64,000 nucleotides of DNA from Lonicera japonica (Eukaryota > Streptophyta > Magnoliopsida > Dipsacales > Caprifoliaceae): contig CM038469.1 of NCBI GenBank assembly GCA_021464415.1, forward strand, positions 63,531,650 through 63,595,649, read 5' to 3'. The notes beneath the pieces are model-generated. The model had not been told where the DNA came from and did no database searches. It saw only the letters and a program-made list of their open reading frames with translations. Shown here one piece after another: positions 37,392 through 50,900 of this stretch. The number at the start of each line of letters is the position of its first letter. The first letter of the stretch is position 1. The position numbers were made by a program, and so were the translations under genes.

Positions 37392-37713
37392 CCAATGGCC
37401 TTGTAGCCTAGTGGCGTCCTCTCTAACCTCATATTAGAGAGGTCATAGGTTCCTTTTGTGGATAGTTGGTGATATGTCCACCTCTTATTTGGGTGGTTGT
37501 ATATGCATATGGTATGGTTTGTGTAGTTGGTGACACAAAAAGAAACTGAAGTTGCTCTATCAATTTGGTTCGATTGGGAGACTCTCATGAGGATGGCGCG
37601 AAACAAAGCTTACTTATTCTTCTCTAGTTAGCTATGACGACAAAATTTTATATCTGACTCCATGTAATTATCTTTAATATAAATGATTAATAATAATAAT
37701 AAAAAAAAAGAAT
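37392..37713 (+). mobile_element. Candidate tRNA-related SINE
   Basis: The 5' part has an A-box-like block (TTGTAGCCTAGTGG) and a B-box-like block (GGTCATAGGTTCC). The 3' end runs into TAATAATAATAAAAAAAAAG. An imperfect flanking repeat AAAATGCATGGA / AAAATTCATGGA lies on either side. It is unlike the other SINE family in this window. Confidence 0.45.
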
Positions 37714-37859
37714 AAAATTCATGGAAAGTTGGATGAATAAAATCCAAAATCATCCTTTTTTTTTTTTCTCAGCATTGTTGTTCCCAAAATGCTGTCCTCA
37801 AAACAAAACAAAAAAAAGAAGGAAAGGGATGATTCCAAGATTGATGCCGGCATAAACAA

Positions 37860-38458
37860 TCGTGGCCCACGCAAACCAAGACACCATTGACGACGTCGTT
37901 TAACAAAACCTATATTCCCACGCCTTTACCCGCTAGAACTGGCGACACGTTACCTTTTCCGTGTTGTTCTCGATAACAAAATTTTCCTCTGACGTTAAAT
38001 TTAAAAAAATATAAATATGGTAATATATTTTTGAGTAATAATATGAATGGTTAAGATGTAAAGAAATATTATAATTAATTAATTAATAGACTATATAATA
38101 TTTTATTAGGGTAGAATAAATAAAATATAATATTTTATTAAAGAAAAAAGGAAAATAGAACTGTTATATTTATATTAAAGAAAGAAACCTATCCATTTGG
38201 TTTGAATAATTTTTATTTAATTGCCTTTGGTTGGAGAGAGAGAGAGAGAGACCCATACATAATAAACATAAACTACACTCCACAGACAGAATTGCAGACA
38301 TACCAACAACACTCACAGTTATCGCTTTTGCTTGAAGATTACTTGGACCTTCTTCACAAGTTACAATACAATACTCTTCTCTTCACTCTTCAACCAACTT
38401 CACTCAAAAAAAAGAAAACCCTAAATCTGTCCTTATCCTCCCCAAATTCAACTTAAAA
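37860..38458 (+). promoter_or_regulatory. HO1 promoter and 5' untranslated region
   Basis: It contains the palindrome ACGACGTCGT (37890-37899, a bZIP-type GACGTC core) and a CGACACGTTACC block (about 37943-37954). A TATA-like stretch TTATATTTATATTA (about 38164-38177) is followed about 55 bp downstream by a GA dinucleotide repeat (38233-38251). A CT-rich leader runs into the ATG. HO1 is light-related and bZIP/HY5-type control would be plausible, but that is inference. Confidence 0.35.
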
Positions 38459-41400
38459 ATGGCTAGCGTAGCCCCTATTTCACAATCCCAACTCCTCCTC
38501 AACGCCCCTCAATTAAAATCCCCCAAAAATCTCCATCCCAATTTCTCATCGGTTAAGATTACAAACCCTACCCCTAATTCCACCGGAATGTTCCCTAGTT
38601 TTTCTGCGCCGAGGAAGAAGATGGTGGTTGTGGTGGCAGCTACAACCGCCGCGGAGGCTGAGAAGTCCAAGAAGAGGTATCCCGGGGAGGCCAAGGGTTT
38701 TGTGGAGGAGATGAGATTTGTGGCGATGAAATTGCACACTAGGGATCAAGCTAAGGAAGGAGAGAAGGAGCCTCAAGGTCAACCGGTGGCTAAATGGGAG
38801 CCCAAGGTTGAAGGTTACTTAAGTTTTTTGGTCGATAGTAAGTTGGTTTATGATACACTTGAGGGGATTGTTGCCAGGGCTGATTTCCCTGAATGTGAGT
38901 GTTGTTTTCATTCATTCATTCATTCATTCATTATATTGCTCTGTTTTATTTTATTTTATTTTATTAGTTGTTTTGTGATTATGGTTTATACAGCCGATGC
39001 TCTAGAAAAACGCTTTCTCTATTTAGTAGTTAAAGAACGGACTTCCTCTTTTGAGAGGGGAGAAATGATTGATTTTTTTTTATGAGTATATCAACTTCAC
39101 CAAATTTGATCATAAAATTTAAGTGGGAAATGGGTGAACTAGTATTCTAAATTTTCAACAGCTAGAAATGCACACTTGTATATCAATTTTTAATTTATCC
39201 ACTTCTAGATTGAATTTTTTTTTATGGAATTTGCTAGAGTTGATCTACTCATCATGAACATCATCTCCACCAAAATTCATCAAAAAATTTAACCATTTAC
39301 ACCCTCAAAAGCGGTGGAAGTCTGTTATTTAACTAAAGAGTGGAGGCCCTTTCTGGAGCATGGTTGTCGGTTTAAGTCAATACTTTATACTACTACTGTT
39401 GCATTGCCATTTTTAGGGTTAATCTAATAATTTGAATACGACAAAATATAGAAATTTTCCCGTTATATATGTGTTGTAAATTTAGCAGCTTTTAATAATT
39501 AGGAAAAATAAAATATGTGTAAAGATCCGCTTAATATCTTTGAAACCTATGAGTTCTGAGTCATAGTTCGAAGGTAAAATCCAGTTCTGGTTATTTGAAG
39601 TGTTTGTTATGCTTATTGGTGGCTAGTTGTGATTAGGTTTTTTTGTGCTTTGAACTTTGTTTTGATTTGCTGGGTTGTTTATTATAAATATGGAAGCTTG
39701 GTGTGGTCCACTAAAAGGTCTAAATGTTTAATCTAAACTATCCAATGGAATGGCAATACAGCGAGTGAGAACTTGCAAAGGGGTTTGGATTTAAGCGAGT
39801 AACAGCATACTAGAGAAGGTTCCAAGTGTAAAACTCAAATAGGAGTACTATTGTCCTTTTTGCGACATATGTTAGTGCAGTAGGCATTGATTATCCTTAG
39901 TTTTGTATATTTATCAAGTGAATGTAAATATGTAATTAGTATTTTATATTTTGTCTTTATAAACGCATTAGTGATTTCTTTCAGGATTGTGGGCTAGGGT
40001 GTCTAGAGTTCTTGATAGTTATGAATGTTTTTTGTTTAGTATTGATTGTGCTAGTTTATTATTTTAGTGAGCCCTGAGTGAGTAGTGGGTGTTTTCCTAG
40101 TTGGCTGGGTTGTTTGTTAGTCTGGTGGAATTCTCTTCCACTAGTATGTTTATTTCCATGTTGCTTTTTTGTTGTATGCTTTTTCAAGTGGCAATAAAAT
40201 TTTTGTTTCTTATCAAAAAAAACAAACAAACCGCATTAGTGATTTCTCATGACAAAGTCGCTAAGAGGTTTGTTTCTAGTTCTTGCATTCCATCAAAAAG
40301 CAATTCATTATAGAGAACCATGGAAATGTGCTAGTTCTTTGTAGTAAGCGTTGGCAATGTTTCTCTCAACTATCCCGCACTAAGTTTAAATCCATGTCGT
40401 GGGGCTGTCTTGTCTTAAAATTTACAAGATACCCATGTTTTCTCACTAGAAATTTGTGTGACCTTGGATTTCGTTTATGCTGGATTCATCGATACAAAGT
40501 GCGAATAAGAGCTATGCAAATGGATTCTATTAAAAAATATGACAGGGTGACTAATTTTTTTTAAAATTTTGATTGCAAAGATGTTGCTCCATTTAATGAG
40601 GTTGGCATCCCTTACTAGTCAAAGTGTCATTACTTCATGTGTACTCTCACACATCTATATAATAAGGGAGAATGGTTTTCCGATCTTTGAAATGTGTAAG
40701 GGGTGAAAGATTGGATGATTGAGATCCAATATGCGTTTCCAATGGTTGAGATGGAAGATGCTATTTTAAGGGTGAATTTGGCAGGGGTTACAACGAGTAT
40801 ACATCTATTATATATACATATTCAGTTCATACATCTTACGATGTTTTTACTTATTTTGGGTTTTTGCTTCCTTAGTTGGTTTACTACCTTTGTGGTCCTT
40901 TTTTCATAATGTTCAGAGCCGTGATTTCTTTTTCACCACCATTGTAGTCATAGGTAACTATTTAAATCACATTTTATGCCTTTGTGCAGTCATCTATTAA
41001 AACAATATGTACGATCATTTGTTTTGTTTGTGCAACATAGTTTCTAGATATTTTAATATCGTTCACTGAATCAAAATGACTATATATTTCGTAAACCTAT
41101 CAACCACCCAAAAATTATCATCTTTCCCTTTTGAATATAGAAGATCCTCCTTACAATCAACTGAAATTTCGCTCAACCGGAAGTGATTGCGGACTTGTAG
41201 TGAATATATTTATTAGGTTGGAAAATATCACAACTGCTTAGAAGTAAAGCCTGTCTTTGCGTAGTATATAGTTACCTCCGAGCCCTTAATGTTCAGCTAC
41301 TCCATTTGAATTGATTTAACATAGCAACTTTGTGATAGTAATGTCTATTTTCACTTTGCAAATTAGGTTTCCTTCACTCTACATATGTTTCTCCACCACT

Positions 41401-44400
41401 GTTTTATTTTTCAATATTCATTTTGGGATTGTGTTTTTGTTTTTTTGGTTTTTTGGGAGCTTCCAAATATTTTTTTTAAGATGTTTCATAGTTTCTAGGG
41501 ACACCTTATGAACCCAGGAGTTTTTTATCCTTACCTTTGCACCTATTGCTGGAAAATTGCACATTCTCTAAGCTCAATTAGAATCTGATATTTTTCTCTC
41601 TTGCAAGTTTTATGTTTTGTTTTTGCCGGGTTTTTGATGAGTTATTATAATTATAATGGATTGGGTTCCGATCAAAAAAATAATGGATTGGGTTGTTTTA
41701 GTAAATAACATCCTTAATGTTTATCTCAGGAGCCTTTCCCTATCCTTTACAAAAGAATATGTACAAAAAAAAAGGTGTTGTTCAGTACAGTCATAGTTGT
41801 TAAAAGTGCGCCTAGGCGAGCACCTTGGCGCAAAGCACAGGTCTTGCGCCTTAAGGGGTGTGAAGTGAGGCAACTTCAAAGAAGCTCCTGCTTTTGGCGC
41901 TTAAGCGCAAGGTGCAAAGCGTACAAGGCATGTGCCTTGTTGAAGCAGTAGTTTATTTTGATTGGGATTCCTTTTTTCTTTTTCGACATGTTGAAATAGT
42001 AGATTATTTTGATTGGGATTCCTTGTTTTTTGCCTTAGTCAAGAAAACCATTTTAACGTACGAATAGGAAGAGAACGTATAACTAGGAGCTATAGAATTT
42101 CGAACCAAAAAATAGCACCAGTGGAATGGAGCCTTAGAAGGGAAGGGTGGTCGACTAAAGGCATGTTTTCTTTTCATCTATGGCTACTACTACTAGTCTA
42201 CTACCACTACCTCTTCTACCTTAACTTTTCTTATTTTTATTTTTATTTATTTCTTACTTTTTTCCTCTTTCTTCTTCCTCTTCAAGCAATTTTTTCCTCC
42301 TTCCTCTTCCTTAATTTTTGTACTGCTATTTATTCTTACCGTTTTCTTCTACCATTTGAGAAGCTTTATTTCCCTGCCACCCATTTTGCTCTAGTTACTA
42401 ATCCTTTATTTCTTATAGAGACTGCAATATAGTTGTTGAATATATTCAGTTAAACCTGCAAAAAACCTAAACTTAGCATTCAAAATATCTCATTCATGAA
42501 TATTATGGTTATATTACTTATCACCAATGAATATAATTCTTAATACGTGATTTTTTTTTCTGTCTTTAGATGATATGAAATTGCTGTAATTTTGAATCAT
42601 GATTAGAAATATATTTTTCATGTTTTCCCATATTGTGCACCTTGCTTTGATAAGGCGAGCACTTTGCCCTGCGCCTAGGCACAAAAGGGACCTTTGCACT
42701 TTGGTGCACCTTTCGCCTTAAAACAACTATAGTTTTACAAATTTATATTGAAAGTGATCTACATGTATAAAGAAGTTTTCATTACTTTTCAGTTTTCCTC
42801 ATCATATTGGTTGTCTGGCAACGAGAAATTTTAAATTCTCTCTCTCTGTGGGTATATTTTTCTCATATTTTTTTGTGGTGGTAGTTGGGGGGAGATACCC
42901 AAAATGCATTATAGTGAAAGCCGACTGAATCGGCCCGCCTAGCTGAACTCCGAATATGATCGATTTCTCTCTCTTATGGTCACTGTTTTTTTTTTGGGCG
43001 TTTATTTTTCTTTTCCTCTTTTTTTTTTTTTTGGTGTGGTGTGAGTGGGTTTATTTGATTCCCAATACCCATTATGCGAAAGGAATATGATTGAAATCTC
43101 GACCATGTTGTTTACTTAAAAGAAAAGAAAAGGTTGGTCCTTTATAACTGCCAGTGTTGAAGTATCCTACTATCCTCACCCCGAACCTACATATCCCAGG
43201 TCCGGGTCTAACCAAGTGCAGTGCAGCATTTTTTCACCCACTTGATGCAATAAATAGAGTAGGTTTTCCTTCTTCAAAAAATTGAAGAAAAATGCTTATG
43301 TAATCCTCCGTCACTTCCAGATATATATTATGCAAAACATATTCTAAAATCTTCAGTAATGGCAGCTCTACAAAATATTGTTAGAAGATCAGTATTGTGG
43401 TCATGAATTGCCCAGTCTCAAGCTGTATGATTTAGTTCTTATTTTAGAGCTACTCGTAGCTACTTATGTGGTATTGAATTATTTATATTTTATCATTTTA
43501 ACTTTGTGGAAAATATGTAGACTGTAGTCACAGAAACAGGTTTCCTGACTTAACCATTAGTTATTATTAACATTTTTTTTGAGGGATGGCCGTTAATTTA
43601 TTATATGGTTAGTTATTTTTTTGGAGAGTGATTTCAGCGATGTAAAAGGTTCTATTTTTGCCTTACAGATTCTGAGTTCAGGAACACGGGATTGGAAAGG
43701 TCAGAAAGTCTGGCAAAAGATTTGGAATGGTTCAAAGAGCAAGGTCATGTCATTCCTGAACCGTCTGCTCCAGGTGTTAGCTATGCGCTTTATCTTGAAG
43801 AATTGTCAAAGAAGGATCCTCAAGCATTTATTTGCCATTTCTACAATATCTACTTTGCCCACACAGCTGGTGGTCGAATGATAGGGAAAAAGGTAAAAAC
43901 GACACTATCTTTAAAATGATGTTTGCAATTTTAATGCTATGCTCCGCACAACAAAATTTTGAACGAACTTTGTGGCCTATTTTCTTCCTACAAAGATTGA
44001 GATATATACGTCATTGTATGTACTTGAAAACTATAAATGACATATGCAAGTAAAGTTACTTCTATAGGATAGACATTATATTGTTGAGCTGAAGAGGGTA
44101 CCTCACGAGTCATGCCTAAACCTTGATTTATTGAAAATGCAACCGTATCTATTTCTACATTTTTTCTTTAGGTGGTCAGGGGCGTCAAGGGGTGGAAGGT
44201 TTTGTGAGCGTGTCTTAGGAAAAGTATAGTTCTTTAAAACTGATTTTCAATTTGATTTGTAAACAGTACACTATTTTTAAAATTTTACAAAAAATGTAAT
44301 CTTTGTTTTTCATTCATTTCTTAAAGTTTTTCTAAATACAAAAGAAAAAATAAACAAAAAAGATTCTTTTTACTTGTTACTTGAATGAAGCTTTTAAAAT

Positions 44401-47400
44401 GGGTGAACCAAACAATATTTTTTTTTTTAAAATAACACCCAAAATATTTTTTGAAAACCCAACCAAACAACACCTTAGTTTTTCAGTTTCTCTTTTACAG
44501 ACAAAAAAAGGTCATCACTTGTGTCTTTGGGCTCTTAACTATATTGGTGAATGATCCCTCTTGAGCAATGGGAAAAAAACAGTTTTAAACTTTTGGGAAG
44601 TTCCAATTTCCATATAAATGCCTACTCCATAGAGCTGCTCCGTTTCCCTTGTGTTTCACATACTTTGTTAGCATATTTAATGGAGAATACCAAATTGAAG
44701 TGGAGTTCCGAGGGGCTATCTTGATGTGTACAACTTAGGGCCCGTTTGATTAAAAGTTGGAAATTATTGAAAGAACTGCTAAATGAGTAATTTGGTAAGA
44801 TGTTCATCATATTCTCTTTTTTCGTGGAATTTTTTTCTCATCCATCGCCCAAAAAATTTGATTCAACAGAAAAACTGAAAATGCAATAGAACATCTCACC
44901 AGATCATCCATCTCTCTCAGCTTTTCAATCATTTTTCAACCTTTTATTTATTTATTTATCAAACACGCTCTTATAGGTGTGTTTAAGACATCATATGGTA
45001 CCTCAGCCATCCTTCTTCACTCATCCTCAATAATGCCAGAAGGTGTACCTATCTTCAAACACCTAGCAAGTCCGTCTCTTCTGTTGAAATTTAGGGGGGC
45101 AAGAGAGCCTAAATTTTCAGTATGACCTCACAATCTCCTTACATATTCTTTAGGGTATAAAAGTGAGGTAATTGGCAGAGATTATGTGTATGATTGTTGG
45201 ACAATTCTTATCGAATTTTACACCAGTCTTTTCAGTGACCCACATGAATTTGTAGAGTGTTTGTCTCTACAAGAACAAATTGGTAAGGGGTTAGAAGGTC
45301 CCCATGCCTTAGAGATCATATGGGCTTGCTAAGGAGAGGGACCAACAATTCAGAAAAGATTTGTCTCTGCATAAAAGAAGTATTGGAGAAAGAGGAGATT
45401 GGGATTAAGTTAAATTTGTTGCATATGTTTGCAAATTATAACTGGAAGTTGTTCTCTTGATCTTCTTGGAGTAGCATGGATCTTTGTATTGGGGTTATAA
45501 AAGCACATATAATATTTTCTTGATTATTGGAGTAAAGTAGAAATAGATATCTCTGTTTTTTTCTAATATTATGTTGCGTTTCTTTCTCTTTAGTTTGATG
45601 TCTAGGTGGACTTCTAGTTCATGCATTTTTCTTTTGAGTTTTTTGGTTTAGATTAAAAAATTGTTACTTTGAATGGGGTTTACCTTTGCTCAGGGTACAG
45701 ACAAGAGGCGCTCTATGGTGCGGACGTGCGGTAGACTTAGCTTTTTGCTATTTTGAATAATACTAACTTTGGTTAGTGTTGGAAGTACTATAGGTACAAA
45801 AAAAGAGGAAGTGTAAACTAAATGCAACTGGGGTATATTTGCATGTTTACTTGAGTATCAAAACTTCTTCCCCACCCTCTTCTCCTCCCCTTTTTTTTGT
45901 CTGTTGATAACTCTTTTCCTGGCCTTGTTTCATAGTTTTTTTTGTGCATTAGTACCAACAATAACCAAAAGAATAAAGACTAAAATGTTTTTTTTGGGTT
46001 TATAAGTAAAGTACCAAATCTCATGATATACCAAACAAGTTTTATCCATTGCTTATGATGAAATTGTACTCCTAGCATATGACGGAGTATTATCTTATCC
46101 CAATTGCGTAAGTGGGAGATCTGAAGTTTTAGAAAAGTATTTTTATACATGCGGGGAGAAAAATGGAGCACCTAAAATTGAACCCAGTATAACAAATAAA
46201 TGTGAAGAGTGAATATGCATGTTTATTATTAAAAATAAAGTTGCAGCAGGTAAAGCAGGAAAGGTGTCATTACTCATTATCCCTTTAGACAATGGGCAGT
46301 GCGGATAGGATAATTATGTGGTATTTATCCTACGATTGCACATAACAAGTAGTACAGGTAGGAGAAAACACTGTTCCGTAGTATAGGTGTATGATAAAGT
46401 TGAATTTGGCAAAGTTTCTTATGATATACTAAACATTTTGGCATGAGGAGGGGGATGCTAAATTGTTTAGCATTTGTTCCTTAAATGCTGAACTGTGTAG
46501 CTTTTGAGCTCTTTCTCTCGTTTTATTCTCTCTATACACGCTCTCTCCTCCTTTACTCTCTCCTGCACTTTCTTAAAATGCTACAGAATAATTATTTTTT
46601 CTCTTTTATCATACCACTACCGTACAGCTATTTCAACACCCAATTAAGCAGGATAAATGTACCCTACTTGCCATACCACGAAGTTTCCCATTGTGGATGC
46701 CCTTTTACATCCAGGTTTATGCTTATTGCTTACCCGGAACTATTATCATTTTTTGTTACTTCAGGTAGCTGAAAAGATACTTAACAGGAAGGAGTTGGAA
46801 TTTTACAAATGGGACGGTGACCTGTCACAACTGTTGCAGAATGTTAGAGAGAAATTGAACACAGTTGCTGAAGTAATATCCTCTCCGTGTGTGTGTGCGT
46901 GTGCGTGTTGTCGTTTCTTTGACCTCCATTTGGAGGAATAAATGAGGGAATTTTTTTACAAAATTTGGCAGAAATGAATTTTTATGATTAGTAGATGTCT
47001 CCACAAATTTTTATCAAACAATTCAATCTGGAAACAGATGTAATAATTAATTAACATATTTATGAGCAGTTTTGTTGGCATAATTTGTGATGATCGTGTC
47101 ATGCACTTATAGATTGGTCCTTTTGACCCATTGGTGGAGAAGATCAACTTGATCACAAAGATCATTTCTACCAAGATTTTTGAAAAAATTCATCTATTAA
47201 CCCACCCCCTTCTTTTTTCTTGAAGATAGGATCACCATGTTTAGGTGGGGACAATATGTATTAGCGTTTAAAAATATATAGTTTCTTATATCTAATAAAT
47301 TCAAATGTGGGGTTTTTAATCAGAGCTGGACAAGGGAGGAGAAGAACCATTGTTTGGAAGAAACCGAGAAATCGTTCAAATTTTCTGGGGATATTCTACG

Positions 47401-47416
47401 TCTCATATTGTCATAG
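38459..47416 (+). CDS. HO1: Heme oxygenase 1, chloroplastic (4 exons)
   Basis: Exons 38459-38894, 43669-43892, 46765-46872 and 47324-47416 (861 nt, 286 aa plus stop). All junctions are GT-AG and phase-consistent (phases 1, 0, 0). The protein has a serine/basic-rich chloroplast transit peptide (about residues 1-60), then [19 protein letters not shown] with the proximal heme-ligand histidine (H93) before [11 protein letters not shown]. Further family blocks are [34 protein letters not shown], the distal-helix signature [21 protein letters not shown] and a C-terminal [11 protein letters not shown]. Length and splice positions fit plant HY1/HO1. It opens heme with ferredoxin-derived electrons to biliverdin IX-alpha, CO and iron in the plastid stroma, the first step to the phytochrome chromophore. 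No break or missing key residue was seen. The first intron is unusually long and carries transposon insertions. Confidence 0.96.
38895..43668. other. HO1 intron 1 (4.8 kb)
   Basis: The donor GTGAGT follows GAAT and the acceptor is TTACAG. It holds a TIR element (41793-42730), T-rich tracts and short meaningless frames. No host gene is nested inside. Confidence 0.85.
41793..42730. mobile_element. TIR element in HO1 intron 1
   Basis: The ends ATAGTTGTT (41793-41801) and AACAACTAT (42722-42730) are exact inverse complements. Subterminal GCGCCTAGGCGAGCACC on the left answers GGTGCACCTTTCGCC and GCGAGCACTTTGCCCTGCGCCTAGGC on the right. The interior is T/C-rich with no transposase, and target duplication is unclear. 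GCGCCTAGGCG-type ends are common in plant non-autonomous DNA transposons (general knowledge). Confidence 0.55.
43893..46764. other. HO1 intron 2 (2.9 kb)
   Basis: Donor GTAAAA after GGAAAAAG, acceptor TACTTCAG. Apart from the hAT-like element at 44738-44970, nothing with structure was recognised. Confidence 0.85.
44738..44970. mobile_element. hAT-like MITE in HO1 intron 2
   Basis: The left end GGGCCCGTTTGATTA and right end ATCAAACACGCTC are imperfect inverted repeats of the GGCCCGTTTGG type found on plant hAT MITEs. The subterminal stretches TTGGAAATTATTGAAA and TTTTCAATCATTTTTCAA also pair. An 8-bp target duplication could not be confirmed. Confidence 0.45.
46873..47323. other. HO1 intron 3 (451 bp)
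   Basis: Donor GTAATA after GCTGAA, acceptor TTAATCAG before AGCTGGACA. A (GT)n-like tract at about 46891-46910. Nothing else seen. Confidence 0.85.
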
Positions 47417-47647
47417 TTCTCGAAATTACGCTACCATTGCTGTAAGCTTTGTTACCTGTTGTGGCGCATGCTTTAAATATTTGTGGATATCACGTATTTT
47501 CGATTTTCTTTTACTTTAAAACTCTGTAATTGTGCATATAAGTTTTACTTTATATTAAATTTGAAAATTACTATCAATTGGTGAATGGAAATATGGCTTG
47601 TTGGTTCATTTGGTTAGTGTTTTGGGCTGATTGACATTCATGCTCTC

Positions 47648-47948
47648 TTGATAGCAACATGAATAATGAGAAAAACAACTAATTTGAATGAGAAAATGAA
47701 AAATAAGTTGGTAGATGTGGTGAGATTAACTCTTGTTTGTTTGGCTATTTCAATGAAAAACATTCCTTGGGTGGTGGTGAATTTTTTTTTTCTTTTATAA
47801 AAGATAAAAAAGATGATGGAGGATACGTACGTACAAAAATAATAAATTGAATATAAGGTGAAGAGTGTTTCATCACATAACTTAATTTATTTTTCATATT
47901 TTTATTCAAATTAGTTGTTTTTTTTGTTATTTTTCATGTTGCTGTCAA
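47648..47948. mobile_element. Foldback MITE just downstream of HO1
   Basis: The left arm, about 80 bp starting TTGATAGCAACATGAATAATGAG, is the inverse complement of the right arm ending TTTTTCATGTTGCTGTCAA. Both arms carry AACAACTAATTTGAAT. The central spacer of roughly 130 bp is unrelated. Such long arms predict a hairpin if transcribed from the HO1 3' region. Confidence 0.7.
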
Positions 47949-50900
47949 ATGGAATTTTAATGATCCTAATACTTTCAGCTGTACTTCAGTTTTTCTTGGG
48001 GTCTTGTGAAGCTGTATAGTCATGAGAAGGGTGTAGTTTGATTTTCATATTTTAATGGATACACGAATTGCAATTTAGTCCAACGTTGAGAATAAAACTT
48101 TCAGTTGTAAATTTAGTCCAACGTTCACATCAAATTTTAATGTACATGATATCTAAACATGTTATTCATTGAAAATGATAGACTAAATGAAATACTAATT
48201 TGAATGTTCGTAATCAAGAGAGACTATATATATAATTTATCGTTTATTTATTTATATTTTCACTCTTTTAATTTGATGTGTCCTAGCTCACAAGAAGCAA
48301 AGCTACTAATCTCGCCACCATTGTGGATAAAGAGATTGATAATTATGTTCTCCATCCTTGAGACTATGTGCACCATATAATTGATACCTACTGTAAATAT
48401 TAGATATTGAATATTACAGTAGATTTTTTCATTCTCTTTGATTTGATTGTTTTCTTATTTATTTTTGTAATAAACTTTGTGTTAGTGTAATAATGTCATT
48501 GTCATTTAAAATTAAGAGTCACTTTAATTTTCTAATTTTTTTAAATTAAGAATCAAAAATTTCTCAAATATTTAGTAAGAAAAGAAATTGAAATGTTGGT
48601 TCCTCCATTAGTGTGCCTAATTTTTTTTGTTACTTAGTAGTGGAGTCAAATTATAGAAAAAAAATTTATCTCAAATGTATTTTTTATTAAGGTGTAAATA
48701 TCATGCGTCAAACTACTTTTACACAAAAGTTAAAGTATAAAAAAATTGTACTCCAATAGTAGTTTTGCAAACTCTTATGTAAAATTTAAAATAACTAATA
48801 AGATTTCAACATATGTTAAATGTCAATTACACAATTTAATATTAGTTTTTCTTGAATTTTTCTATACATAATTTTATCATAACAATGGATCTTGTTTTGT
48901 AGGTCTTGATGAGTAAATTTTAAATATATAATTTTAATTAAATTTACATTTTATATTAAAATTTATTATATTTTAAAGTTTTATAAAAAATTCCGGGGAT
49001 ATATAATGCTGATGTGGCAATGCAAATTGGAGGTGTATTTTACACATTTGTTTTACACATGCAAATTTAAAAGACTGCTAGAGATGAATATTTTACAAAT
49101 TGTGTAAATGTTAAACAAAACAAAATTGTAGAAGTCTGTTGGAGATACTCTTAGTCATTTAGAAAGCAACGTGGCTATTAGCTTTTGATGGGTCCTACTT
49201 AAATTTAGTTTTATTATTAATATGCTTTTATATTAAAAAGTGTAGTAAAATCAAATGTTAAAGAGGTCAGAGGGAGAGCCATGTGTTTTCTAAGACATGG
49301 AAGGCAGTGGGCTTGAAGTATTATATAATAGAAATTACAAAAGTATTTTATGGTGTTATTTTGAGGTAAAAGGTTGTATTTAATAATCATATAAATTTCT
49401 AGAGTAATTTGTTATTATCCTATTCGTTTTACTCTTATTGAATTTGTTGCATTGATTGAATTCGATATATATTGTTTGGACTCATTGATTGTCAATATTT
49501 GTTATTGTTGGCTAATTTACCTTTGAACTGATTGGTGCATAGTTAAGTTTACTTACCAAAATGCCTAATAAGCCCATCGTGTAAGCTTAGAGAGAAGCTT
49601 CAATGTGGTGAAGGTGAAACGGGTAGTTTTTAACATGTTACCAATAAAGACCGGCGTATGAGGCCGAGTGATGGTTGGTTGAGTTTGTTGAATTGGTTGA
49701 GGTTGAAAGTATTCCGTTGAGATACTTTCATTCCCATGTGTTATGTATTGCCCTTTTTTTCTTATTTTTGTGTTGCAGATGAGTGAAGAGTAATATTGAG
49801 TTTGAATTAGCGAGTCTGGGTGCAATTTGAATAGTTTATGATTTTGAATAGAAGATAGAGATTGTATATTTTAATTATGGAGTTTGTAAAATTATAGATT
49901 GTATTTTTATAAATCTTGATATGAAAATAGAATTTATTGTTTTAAAATTCTTTTTTTTACACCAGCGGGTTGAGGTCTCAAAAACGATCTCAATACAAAT
50001 GTTATTACATTCAATTGGGGGGGGGGGGGGGTAATAGATGCGAGCCTAATTTGAAAAACACTCAAGTACACTCAGCATTCCATTGTTTTATGTTAGGCGA
50101 ATGCTTAACAACACACCAACACACTCATCCCATGTGAGATGAGTCTGTGTGAATGCACTCACCTTTAATTAAGCGAGCCTAATTTGAAAAACAATCCACA
50201 TAGAGGATAAAGCTGGAGTCAGTGGATGTACAGCAAGGTTCGGCGAAGGTGAAAGCGAGAGACGTCAGAAAGAAAGGTATTTCTTCTTATTTCAATTTTA
50301 ATTATAGTTGGTTTTAATTAATATATTAAGTTTTAATTGGGAGGGAGATGTTAGTGATTAAAAATTGACCTTAGGGGAGTGTTTGTGACAAGGAGTTGTT
50401 AGTGACAAATATGAGAAATAACACCCCCCGTATTTATTTAGTTATTGCGAACGGCTAATTCATCATCATGGGAGTATAGGATATAACCAAAAAAAAAAGG
50501 AATAAAACGAAATAAAGAAATAAATGTGAATAATAAAAAATATGGCAAACAGTTGATAAATATGAATATATGACGAATGAAAGAGAGATAGATAGAAAGA
50601 GAGATCTCAAACGGAGAAAAATCCTTAAAATAGGTTCGGTAGAATTAGAAAGGACAGGGGTGGATGAAGTGATTAAAATTATATATTGTGTATGGCGGCG
50701 GTGGGGTGGCAGCGTCGCAGTGGGAATGTGGCTATTTCAGATTTACAAAGAAGAAAATAGGAAGTTGTGTAGAAAAAAGAGAGGGGCGGCGTGTTTGTGC
50801 ATGAGGCTATGGATCCTTGATCAAAATATTATTGATAAATGTTGTGGTATATTGGTATTATTTTGATATTTGGCATAATGGTATAATTGGTAATGATACG

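Noticed and set aside
38459..39085. 208-codon reading of HO1 exon 1 as a complete protein
   Set aside because: Heme oxygenase similarity stops exactly at GAAT|GTGAGT (38894) and resumes in phase at 43669, so the extension is intron.
42013..42432. 139-codon frame in HO1 intron 1
   Set aside because: Low-complexity T/C-rich translation (F/L/Y-rich) within a non-coding TIR element.
50570..50866. 98-codon frame, basic N-terminus
   Set aside because: No conserved motif, no splice-consistent extension and low-complexity start; treated as chance.
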